This document shows positions 55,632 to 62,292 of a stretch of DNA of 62,292 nt, one piece after another (the first letter of the stretch is position 1; the number at the start of each line of letters is the position of its first letter). Under the pieces are notes generated by a model. That model saw nothing but the letters and a program-made list of their open reading frames with translations. It did no database searches and was not told where the DNA came from. Origin of the DNA: Chitinophagaceae bacterium (lineage in GTDB: Bacteria; Bacteroidota; Bacteroidia; Chitinophagales; Chitinophagaceae); the NCBI GenBank assembly GCA_947454155.1, contig CANGIT010000016.1:1-62292 (forward strand), read 5' to 3'. The position numbers and the translations under genes are program-made.

Positions 55632-56780
55632 ATGAGTGGAACAATAGCGCTGCTGATTGCATCAACGTCCGACAACGAGCTGAAATCAATCGCCCAAAAA
55701 GTATATCAAAAAGAACGCATCACCGATGAAGAATGTTTGACCTTGTTCAACAAAGGTGAACTGCCGTTTGTAGGCGCCCTGGCCAATTCTGTGAGAGAAC
55801 GTATGCATGGAGACACTACTTATTTCAATCGTAATTTTCATATCGAGCCTACGAATGTATGCGTGTTCAGTTGTAAGTTTTGTTCTTACTCACGATTGTA
55901 TGCACACAAAGAAGACGGCTGGGAATTGAGCATCGATCAAATGGTGGACATTGTAAAAAGTTACGATGGAAAACCCGTAACCGAAGTACATATCGTGGGT
56001 GGCGTGCATCCGAAGATGACCATGGAATACTTCATCGAACTGATTCAGAAAATAAAAGCACATCGTCCCGATTTGCATATCAAGGGATTTACAGCGGTTG
56101 AGCTGGAATACATGTTCCGTAAAGCCAAGCTTACTGTGGAAGAAGGGCTAAAAAGATTACATGCGGCCGGACTTCAATCATTGCCGGGTGGTGGCGCAGA
56201 AATCTTCCATCCCGAAATCAGAGAAGTGATTTGTGCCGATAAAGTAAGCGGCGATGGATGGCTGGAGATTCATGAAACCGCCCATCGCTTGGGCATGAAC
56301 AGCAATGCGACCATGCTTTACGGTCATATTGAAAAATATGAACACCGCATCGACCATATGCGCAAATTGCGCGATCTGCAAGACCGTACAAAAGGATTCA
56401 ATACGTTCATTCCACTTAAATTCAGAAATGCCAACAACGACATGAGTCATGTGCATGAACTGACCACTGCCGAAGACATGCGACTGTATGCCATTGCCCG
56501 GATTTATTTAGACAACTTCCCTCACCTCAAAGCCTATTGGCCCATGCTGGGAAGAAACAACGCGCAACTGAGTTTGTCATTTGGCGTGAACGACATAGAC
56601 GGCACCATCGATGATTCTACCAAAATCTATTCTATGGCCGGTAGTGAAGAGCAAACTCCTACCATGTCTACCGAAGAACTTGTACAGCTGATCCGTCAGG
56701 CCGGTCGCAAGCCTGTGGAAAGAGGCACTTTATATGATGTCATCAAAGACTATTCCACCGAATCCATTGTTAACGCATAA
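55632..56780 (+). CDS. mqnE: Aminofutalosine synthase (radical SAM), menaquinone pathway
   Basis: 382 aa from the ATG at 55632. The radical-SAM cluster motif is CVFSCKFC (Cys77, 81, 84), followed by VHIVGGVHPKMTMEYF, LPGGGAEIFHPEIR and FIPLKFRNANNDMSHV, all standard for MqnE rather than the related CofH or MqnC. It joins the enolpyruvyl intermediate to adenosine in the futalosine route to menaquinone. The rest of the pathway is not in the window. The next gene starts 11 bp downstream and is probably co-transcribed. Confidence 0.93.
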   Translation: MSGTIALLIASTSDNELKSIAQKVYQKERITDEECLTLFNKGELPFVGALANSVRERMHGDTTYFNRNFHIEPTNVCVFSCKFCSYSRLYAHKEDGWELSIDQMVDIVKSYDGKPVTEVHIVGGVHPKMTMEYFIELIQKIKAHRPDLHIKGFTAVELEYMFRKAKLTVEEGLKRLHAAGLQSLPGGGAEIFHPEIREVICADKVSGDGWLEIHETAHRLGMNSNATMLYGHIEKYEHRIDHMRKLRDLQDRTKGFNTFIPLKFRNANNDMSHVHELTTAEDMRLYAIARIYLDNFPHLKAYWPMLGRNNAQLSLSFGVNDIDGTIDDSTKIYSMAGSEEQTPTMSTEELVQLIRQAGRKPVERGTLYDVIKDYSTESIVNA

Positions 56781-56791
56781 AACCTATCAAC

Positions 56792-57052
56792 ATGTCAGTA
56801 TGTAACTTCAATATTCCCTTCAGCGTTGATGCTGAAACCATTTTAGCCAAAGCCAAAAAAGCGGTAGAGTCGCAGGGTGGTAATTTTTCAGGTGATGTCA
56901 ATGGAGGACAGTTTGATGTGAGCCTGATGAGCAATCGCATAGCCGGTTCTTACATGGTCAATGGCCAGCAACTCGAATTGACCATTACAGAAAAGCCCAT
57001 GTTTGTTCCCTGCAGCGCCATTGAAAGTTTTCTCAAAAGCAAACTCTCTTAA
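56792..57052 (+). CDS. Small conserved protein of unknown function
   Basis: 86 aa, no signal peptide or membrane segment. It has an FNIPFSVDAETILAKAKKAV start, a GGNFSGDVNGGQFDVSLM strand-turn-strand and IAGSYMVNGQQLELTITEKP, with FLKSKLS at the end. The pattern suggests a small alpha/beta cytoplasmic domain. It lies 11 bp after mqnE and before a bidirectional terminator, so it is the last gene of that transcript. Any link with menaquinone synthesis is only by position. Confidence 0.75.
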   Translation: MSVCNFNIPFSVDAETILAKAKKAVESQGGNFSGDVNGGQFDVSLMSNRIAGSYMVNGQQLELTITEKPMFVPCSAIESFLKSKLS

Positions 57053-57110
57053 CACAATCCAATTTGTTGTAACTGCTTTTTCGAATCACCAATGAATCTG
57101 CTACATAAAA

Positions 57111-57136
57111 AAATCCCGACATCACTGTCGGGATTT
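57111..57136. terminator. Bidirectional terminator between the 86-aa gene and the OmpA gene
   Basis: AAATCCCGACA (57111-57121) pairs perfectly with TGTCGGGATTT (57126-57136) around a 4-nt loop, with A-run before and T-run after, so it can serve both convergent genes. Confidence 0.88.
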
Positions 57137-57157
57137 TTCATCATAAAGCCATTCATA

Positions 57158-57883
57158 TTAATGATTGCTTACGGTAAGCTCTGTTCTTCTGTTTTTAGCG
57201 CGACCTTCCGCAGTTTTATTATCAGCGATAGGTTTTTCGGCACCAAAACCTTCGGCAGTGATTCTTGAACCTTCAACACCTTTCTTTACCAGGTAATCTT
57301 TTACCGCAGTGGCTCTGGCTGAAGACAATTGTTTGTTTCTTTCTTCACTACCGGTATTGTCGGAATGTCCATCAATTTTCAACATCAATGACTTGTCATT
57401 GATCAGCAATTTGGCCAGTTCGTCCAGTGACTTATGGGAAGCCGACACCAGCTTGTTGCTGCCTGCATCGAACTGAATGTTCTTGGCGGTGAAATTCACT
57501 TTTTTAATGACAGCTTCTTCAATCTTGGGGCAACCTTCATTATCAGCCTCACCTGCTACTGTCGGACATTTATCTTCTTCATCGTTGATACCATCTTTAT
57601 CTGTATCAGGAACAGGACATCCCTGATAACGGGCCACACCTTTCACATCAGGACATTTATCATTATCATCGTTGATGCCATCACCATCGTTATCAGGAAC
57701 AGGGCAACCTTGATATTTGAAAGAACCGGCCACCGTAGGGCATTTATCCTGCTCGTCGTTCAAACCATCAGCATCCGTATCCGGAATTGGGCATCCCTGG
57801 TAAGCAGAAGTGCCCGGAACATCCGGGCACTTGTCTAGATTATCATTCACTCCATCATTGTCGCGATCGGCTACAACCGGCAC
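57158..57883 (-). CDS. OmpA-family protein, downstream part: thrombospondin-3 repeats and peptidoglycan-binding domain
   Basis: The open part from the GTG at 57883 encodes 241 aa, and the same frame extends back to the A9 tract at 57905-57913. Four calcium-binding TSP3-type repeats (DRDNDGVNDNLDKCP and variants, each with a GCP end) precede a C-terminal OmpA domain (VNFTAKNIQFDAGSN, IDGHSDNTGSEERNK, GFGAEKPIADNKT, NRRTELTV) that binds peptidoglycan. It has no signal peptide of its own, so it only makes sense as the second half of the protein whose barrel is encoded at 57901-58470, one nucleotide out of frame. A -1 shift at A_AAA_AAG would give one protein of about 437 aa. Confidence 0.88.
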   Translation of the reverse strand: MPVVADRDNDGVNDNLDKCPDVPGTSAYQGCPIPDTDADGLNDEQDKCPTVAGSFKYQGCPVPDNDGDGINDDNDKCPDVKGVARYQGCPVPDTDKDGINDEEDKCPTVAGEADNEGCPKIEEAVIKKVNFTAKNIQFDAGSNKLVSASHKSLDELAKLLINDKSLMLKIDGHSDNTGSEERNKQLSSARATAVKDYLVKKGVEGSRITAEGFGAEKPIADNKTAEGRAKNRRTELTVSNH

Positions 57884-57900
57884 GACAGGAGTACTAATTT

Positions 57901-57913
57901 CTACTTTTTTTTT
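57901..57913 (-). promoter_or_regulatory. Frameshift-prone A9 tract with slippery heptamer A_AAA_AAG and adjacent TAG
   Basis: On the minus strand nine A residues (57913-57905) are followed by G and the in-frame stop TAG (57903-57901). In the upstream frame the codons read GGA AAA AAA AAG TAG, so A_AAA_AAG is in the exact phase of the dnaX slippery site. Slipping back one base joins the barrel frame to the TSP3-OmpA frame. Polymerase slippage, phase variation or a sequencing error of the homopolymer are alternatives. Confidence 0.6.
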
Positions 57914-58470
57914 CCAATGGACTGAACCAAACCGATTGAATAGAACAAGCTGTTGCTTTCAGTTTTAGTAGTCAGAGAGAAACGATATTCAGATTGCAAT
58001 TTGATATAAGTGTCGTTATTGAAGTTGGCTTGCAAACCCAAACCTGCAGGCACATAAGCACCGAATTTATTGCTATAAGAACCAAAGCCCAAACCTGCAC
58101 TGATGAATGCATTGTATTTGTTGGTTTCCTTGAATGCATAAGCATTGGCAGCGCCTTCAATTTCTACACCCAATTGGTTGTTTTTGTAAGTGTATACATT
58201 TCTGTCGATTGCAGAGTAATCATGAAACATCAGATTCACTTTACCAGAGAAATCAACTTGTTTGTACACATTGCGCCAGTATGAAAGAGAAAAACCCAGA
58301 TCTTGTTGTCCAAGACCGGTCAATGTTTTAGGGCCACTGTTGTTTTTCCATACCATTGGTGTGTTTACATCAAGAGTATTTAAGTGAACACCGATACCTT
58401 GTGAATGTTGTGCCATTGCACCGAAAGCAATTACTGCAAATGAAAACAGAAGAGTGATTTTTTGTTTCAT
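57901..58470 (-). CDS. OmpA-family protein, upstream part: signal peptide and beta-barrel, ends at TAG after A9
   Basis: 189 aa. Signal peptide ends FGAMAQ (about 21). The rest reads as alternating beta-strands of an 8-strand outer-membrane barrel (LGFSLSYWRNVYKQVDFSGK, YIKLQSEYRFSLTTK, SLFYSIGLVQSIGKKK). It ends in Lys codons AAA AAA AAG and then TAG. One extra A, or a -1 ribosomal shift, would read on as VEISTPVVPVVADRDNDG into the thrombospondin-3 repeats. Without a shift the product is a bare barrel that cannot bind peptidoglycan. Confidence 0.85.
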   Translation of the reverse strand: MKQKITLLFSFAVIAFGAMAQHSQGIGVHLNTLDVNTPMVWKNNSGPKTLTGLGQQDLGFSLSYWRNVYKQVDFSGKVNLMFHDYSAIDRNVYTYKNNQLGVEIEGAANAYAFKETNKYNAFISAGLGFGSYSNKFGAYVPAGLGLQANFNNDTYIKLQSEYRFSLTTKTESNSLFYSIGLVQSIGKKK

Positions 58471-58534
58471 AAACGCTAGATTTAGTTTTTAGTTTTTCCG
58501 AATGATCGGGTGGGTTAATACGATTATTTGTTTG

Positions 58535-58542
58535 CAAATATA
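58535..58542 (-). promoter_or_regulatory. Possible -7 promoter box (TATATTTG) of the OmpA gene
   Basis: On the minus strand TATATTTG fits TAnnTTTG exactly, 65 bp upstream of the ATG at 58470. A TTTG on the same strand ends at 58558, giving a spacing of 15 bp, a little short of the usual 19-20. Confidence 0.45.
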
Positions 58543-58639
58543 TAGTGTAAACAATTACAAAAAATTATTTCAGCAAGGCTTTTTATCATGAAACTTATCA
58601 TTAAAATCATGCATCTCGTAAAATGATTGAAATTATAGC

Positions 58640-58669
58640 TTGAAAAAAATAAAAATCACCCTATATTTG
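58640..58669 (+). promoter_or_regulatory. Promoter of tRNA-Arg: TTG (58640) and TATATTTG (58662)
   Basis: TTG at 58640-58642 and TATATTTG at 58662-58669 are separated by 19 bp, the normal spacing of Bacteroidota primary-sigma promoters. The tRNA begins 22 bp further on. Confidence 0.65.
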
Positions 58670-58691
58670 CCACCCCAAAACATGGGAACAA

Positions 58692-58765
<74 letters not shown>

Positions 58766-58770
58766 CTTCA

Positions 58771-58799
58771 AAAAGTCCTGCATATGCTGCAGGACTTTT
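58771..58799. terminator. Terminator after tRNA-Arg, bidirectional
   Basis: AAAAGTCCTGCA (58771-58782) pairs perfectly with TGCAGGACTTTT (58788-58799) around a 5-nt loop, followed by T on plus and preceded by A. It can end both the tRNA transcript and the convergent peroxidase gene. Confidence 0.88.
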
Positions 58800-58841
58800 T
58801 ACTAAAATCAATCTTATTTCGATTCTGAATTATTTTTCAAT

Positions 58842-61800
58842 TTACAATTTTATCGCTTTCATTCTTAGCGTTTCTTTCCCTTGTGCAACTTCAAGAATAT
58901 AAGTGCCTGAAGGCAAATCATCCCCTATCTGTATTTTTTGATCTGGAACCAGATTCATTACAAGTCTTTGTCTGCCCATTTCGTCATAAATTCTTACGTA
59001 AATGGCTGTCTCGTTTGGCAATCCGGCTACTACTGCAGGTTTGGCTACAATATGGAATGCGGAAGAAGATGGATTGGGAAACACTGATACTGATAAATGC
59101 TTGGGAGATAATGCCGTCCAGGGTACTTCTGGTAATAAAGATTTTGATAGTAGCGTTGGGCAGCCGGTTTTAAGCAAATTGGTCAGTTTTGTTGCTTTGG
59201 GTAGGCTATTGCCACAATCAGAGGTGAAGGAAACTTTAATGCTATCTCCTGTTGTTGCGGCAGCATTGCTTGTATATCTTATCCTTATCACTTTTGAGTT
59301 GATAGACCCAGAATCAATAACTCCTGTTGAGCCCACTGTACCAATAGGCATCGACCATACATATCCTGTAGCTGCCCCTGTAGTAAGTGAGGCAGCTGTT
59401 AATGCCGGTGCCGTGTATCTATAAACCCTAGCTCCACAGGCATCACTCACCAGCGACATCAATATCGAAGAAGGTGCTGCAGGAACACTCAATAAAGTAT
59501 TGGTCAGTTTAGCTGCTTTAGGCAAACTGTATCCGCAACTTGAAGCGAATAATACCTTTATACTATCGCCATTGATTGCGGCCGCATTGCTAGTGAATTT
59601 CAGGCGAATAACCCGAGATGTAATGCTACCGGAATCAATAGTGGCAGTAGTCCCCAATGTACCAGTTGGCATTGACCACAAATAACCTGTGGCCGCTACC
59701 GCTGATGTTGTAGCAGAAGGCAAAAGAGGAGCGGCATATCTATAGATCCTGTTTCCGCAAACATTGGTTACTACCCCAGTAATGATGATGCTTGACGGCG
59801 CTGCAGGAACTGTGAGTAAAGTATTGATCAATTTATACCCTTTTGCAACTGTAGTTCCACAACCCGAAAACGCTCTTACTTTAATACTATCGCCGGTTAT
59901 GGCAGCCAGATTGGAAGTATATTTCAATTTTATCGTCCTGGAATTGTTGATATCACCCGAATCAACAGCTATGCCCGAAACCCCTCCTACAGATAAAGGG
60001 ATTGTCCATGCATATCCGCTGGCACCAGTAATCGCCGTTGTTACAGTATAACGATACACTCTTCCACCACAGGTATTGTCAACCAGTGTTTGTGAAACCA
60101 AAGGTATTGTTGTGGGCGAAGAGGTACTGACACTTAAATTCAAAGTAGCCACTGAATCACAACCTGCAACATTGGTCAGTGTCTTTATATAAATGCCTGC
60201 AGCATTACAAATAATCCCATTCCAATTGTAAGGCAATGATGAGCTACAGATCTGTAAATTGCTTGTACTTGCAGTCGGACTTTTTATGGTAAGATGCAGC
60301 GTATCCGCAGATGAGCAACCTGAAGTATTCTGGTAATTTCGGATGTAGATACCAGAACTATTGTAAGAAACGCCATTCCAGGTATAAGGTCCACAGGAAT
60401 TTACGATAGTGGAGATATGCGTTCCTCTGTTGATTGTCAATAACAAACTATCTACAGAAGAACATCCATTGGTATTGACATAATTTTTCAAGTATGTTCC
60501 ACTCACATTATAATTGACACCATTCCAAAGATAATTGTCACATGCTGTAACTACAGCTAAACTGTGACTACTGTTATTGATAGCAAGGAATAAGGTATCT
60601 GAAGAAGTACAGCCATTATTATTCAAATAATTCCTTACAAAAGTCCCACTGGAGGTGTAAACAGTACCATTCCATGTATAAGCATCACATGAAACTGCTC
60701 TTGTAACATTATGGGTTCCATTATTGATCGTTAATTTCAGTGTATCCATTGAAGGACAGCCACCGACATTTACATAACTTTTAAGATATACACCGCTTGC
60801 TGTATAATTCACGCCGTTCCAAGTGTAGGAATCGCAAGTTGTAATTTGTGAAGAATTATGAGTACCGCAAGTAAATGGATTACTCCAACGTACATCTGTT
60901 GTAATTACAGTGTCAGTAAGTGTTTTAAGAAACGCAACCAATGCTGCTTTTTCAGTCGGTGTGTAATGCGGATGTCTTGGTGGGCAAGTATCGCAGGTAT
61001 TGTTGTTAGGATTTACTGTTCCTGGTATGATTTCACGAAGAAAACCGGATAAGTTCGGATGCGGCTTGATGGAATCACTGTAAAAATCAATCACTTCTTC
61101 CAGCGTTTTGAATCTGCCGTCGTGCATATAAGGCGCTGTGAGTGCCACATTGATCAATGAAGGAACGCTGAATTTGCCATCTTGGGCATGCCTTCCACTA
61201 GCCGCCCCAACTCCATTATCAGCATAAATCAGATCCAGACCAATATTTTGAGCGCCTTGCTGCACCATCACATTTCTGGTATGACAAGCCTGGCAATTTC
61301 CTCTTGTGATATCCATAAACAGATTCTTACCCAGATTCTCCTGATCGGTAAAATTGGGAAAAGGTACTATCTCAGGGTTCCCAGTAGATGTTTCAACCCC
61401 TTGTCGGAATTTAGATCCAAATGTGTTCATGCTTCTTACAAATTGCGCCAATGCTTTTGCAACCTTGTCACTTGTTACAGCAGTTGTACCAAATGCATTT
61501 TGAAACAATTGGGCATAAAAAGGCTTTGCACTGATTCTGGCAATCATCGTATCTAACGTCAGCCCCATTTCAACACTATTTTGAATGGGCATCAATGCTT
61601 GCGCCTCAAGACTTGGCGCCCTGTTATCCCAGAAAAAAGCACTGTCTCTTTGAAAACGGGCATGAATCAACCCCATTGAGTTTCTTGGGGTAAGCCCTCC
61701 ATTAAAACCTCGGCTGAATCTGGCGGTATCCGTGAACGAAAACTTTTGAATATGACAAGAAGCACAAGAAGTAGTATGATTTTTAGAAAGATCAACATCA

Positions 61801-62018
61801 TAAAACAATACACGTCCCAATGTAGCGCCATCATCTGTAATGGTATTATTGGAAGGTGTATTGTCCATTTGCGACAAATTATTAATTACATCCGAAGGAA
61901 AAGTAATGTTGGAATAATTAAATGGAACAGATGGTAAATCAGGTGTAAAAAAGTCTACAACCGTAAAAGACATCATGATGACAAATAAAGACAGGACTAC
62001 AATTGTTCTTTTGGTCAT
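58842..62018 (-). CDS. Di-heme cytochrome c peroxidase fused to surface repeats and a T9SS tail
   Basis: 1058 aa. Signal-like N-terminus (residues 1-25). The CCP/MauG domain covers about 40-380 with two c-heme sites, CASCH (85-89) and CQACH (242-246), and blocks GRVLFYDVDLS, RNSMGLIHARF and APYMHDGRFKTLEEV. Five Cys-bearing repeats follow (CDSYTWNGVNY, SGVYLKSYVNV, GCPSMDTLKLTI and relatives), then three to four Ig/PKD-like modules of about 100 aa (ACGARVYRYTAP, SIKVSFTSDCG), and a T9SS type A domain (SVFPNPSSSAFHIV). Such peroxidases normally work in the periplasm; here the tail predicts export to the cell surface. The repeats match those of the giant protein at the left end of the window. 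Confidence 0.92.
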   Translation of the reverse strand: MTKRTIVVLSLFVIMMSFTVVDFFTPDLPSVPFNYSNITFPSDVINNLSQMDNTPSNNTITDDGATLGRVLFYDVDLSKNHTTSCASCHIQKFSFTDTARFSRGFNGGLTPRNSMGLIHARFQRDSAFFWDNRAPSLEAQALMPIQNSVEMGLTLDTMIARISAKPFYAQLFQNAFGTTAVTSDKVAKALAQFVRSMNTFGSKFRQGVETSTGNPEIVPFPNFTDQENLGKNLFMDITRGNCQACHTRNVMVQQGAQNIGLDLIYADNGVGAASGRHAQDGKFSVPSLINVALTAPYMHDGRFKTLEEVIDFYSDSIKPHPNLSGFLREIIPGTVNPNNNTCDTCPPRHPHYTPTEKAALVAFLKTLTDTVITTDVRWSNPFTCGTHNSSQITTCDSYTWNGVNYTASGVYLKSYVNVGGCPSMDTLKLTINNGTHNVTRAVSCDAYTWNGTVYTSSGTFVRNYLNNNGCTSSDTLFLAINNSSHSLAVVTACDNYLWNGVNYNVSGTYLKNYVNTNGCSSVDSLLLTINRGTHISTIVNSCGPYTWNGVSYNSSGIYIRNYQNTSGCSSADTLHLTIKSPTASTSNLQICSSSLPYNWNGIICNAAGIYIKTLTNVAGCDSVATLNLSVSTSSPTTIPLVSQTLVDNTCGGRVYRYTVTTAITGASGYAWTIPLSVGGVSGIAVDSGDINNSRTIKLKYTSNLAAITGDSIKVRAFSGCGTTVAKGYKLINTLLTVPAAPSSIIITGVVTNVCGNRIYRYAAPLLPSATTSAVAATGYLWSMPTGTLGTTATIDSGSITSRVIRLKFTSNAAAINGDSIKVLFASSCGYSLPKAAKLTNTLLSVPAAPSSILMSLVSDACGARVYRYTAPALTAASLTTGAATGYVWSMPIGTVGSTGVIDSGSINSKVIRIRYTSNAAATTGDSIKVSFTSDCGNSLPKATKLTNLLKTGCPTLLSKSLLPEVPWTALSPKHLSVSVFPNPSSSAFHIVAKPAVVAGLPNETAIYVRIYDEMGRQRLVMNLVPDQKIQIGDDLPSGTYILEVAQGKETLRMKAIKL

Positions 62019-62144
62019 AATCAGTTTAGTTTTGGAGGTGAGATTTTATAACGAGTAATACTTTTGGCCAACATACATAGACGACAATTTACATTAATAC
62101 CTTTCACCTGATAAATAATAAACTTTAAGGATTCATAACATACA

Positions 62145-62172
62145 ATAGCCCACCATTTAAATGGTGGGCTAT
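62145..62172 (-). terminator. Perfect 28-nt palindrome, terminator of the right-edge gene
   Basis: ATAGCCCACCATTT is followed directly by its exact reverse complement (62145-62172). It lies 23 bp past the stop of the partial minus-strand gene. The zero-length loop in the paired form will open to about 4 nt in RNA; the T-run on minus is weak. Confidence 0.65.
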
Positions 62173-62195
62173 ATTTATTTAGAGAAGTGGAGATT

Positions 62196-62291
62196 TTAAT
62201 ATTTCACCACTCTCACCGTCTTCACTTCATTGCCAGATTTCACTTCCAGCATGTACACACCGGATTTGAGCTCTGAACCCAAGGTTACAGT
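62196..62291 (-). CDS. C-terminal end of a T9SS cargo protein, partial
   Basis: Only 31 codons and the stop are inside the window. They read TVTLGSELKSGVYMLEV, then KTVRVVKY and stop, the last strands of a type A sorting domain, which directs proteins through the type IX system for surface attachment or release. The rest of the protein lies beyond the right edge, so its function cannot be told. A palindromic terminator follows. Confidence 0.85.
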   Translation of the reverse strand, partial: TVTLGSELKSGVYMLEVKSGNEVKTVRVVKY

Positions 62292-62292
62292 C

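Overview
The window looks like chromosome from a Bacteroidota bacterium, most likely of the Chitinophagaceae type (inference). The signs are a SusC/SusD pair, many secreted proteins ending in a type IX secretion (T9SS) type A sorting domain, Bacteroidota-style promoters (TAnnTTTG), a futalosine-route menaquinone gene (mqnE), and no transposases, phage genes or CRISPR. The left end cuts through a giant surface-protein gene and the right end through the last codons of another T9SS cargo gene.

Region 1 (1-27200) is a pectin (homogalacturonan) utilisation locus: two family-1 pectate lyases, a pectin methylesterase, SusC/SusD, a LacI-family regulator, and two further secreted proteins (one of at least 2657 aa). 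A 12-bp motif, consensus GCAAWCGWTNYC, occurs seven times in six intergenic regions: upstream of the giant gene, the 661-aa secreted protein, pectate lyase 1, the pectinesterase, the susC/lacI divergence, and (as an inverted pair) pectate lyase 2. It resembles LacI/PurR-family operators and outlines a compact local regulon.

Region 2 (27200-45300) is all on the minus strand. From right to left in coordinates, that is in transcription order, it runs: an RND efflux operon (MFP, RND pump, TolC-like), then ECF sigma, small one-TM protein and Spy/CnrX-like sensor cassette 1 with a multicopper oxidase and a redoxin, then a second cassette of the same layout with a DUF1566-type protein, a YHYH protein, two paralogous calcineurin-like phosphoesterases and a strong terminator. 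The arrangement recalls cnrYXH metal-sensing systems, but most of the cargo is T9SS-secreted. The sensor gene of cassette 2 carries an in-frame TAA in its membrane anchor.

Region 3 (45300-58700) holds a dihydroorotase homologue that has lost its metal-binding and catalytic residues, two glycosyltransferases, the GDP-D-glycero-D-manno-heptose genes (hddA, gmhA, hddC, and gmhB nearby), a 36-copy heptamer array directly after hddC, a nucleoside-permease-like MFS protein, mqnE, and an OmpA-family protein split into two frames at an A9 tract that contains the slippery heptamer A_AAA_AAG.

Region 4 (58690-62292) has a tRNA-Arg(TCT), a di-heme cytochrome c peroxidase fused to surface repeats and a T9SS tail, and the end of another T9SS protein. 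The Cys-containing repeats of the peroxidase are of the same family as those at the C-terminal side of the giant protein.
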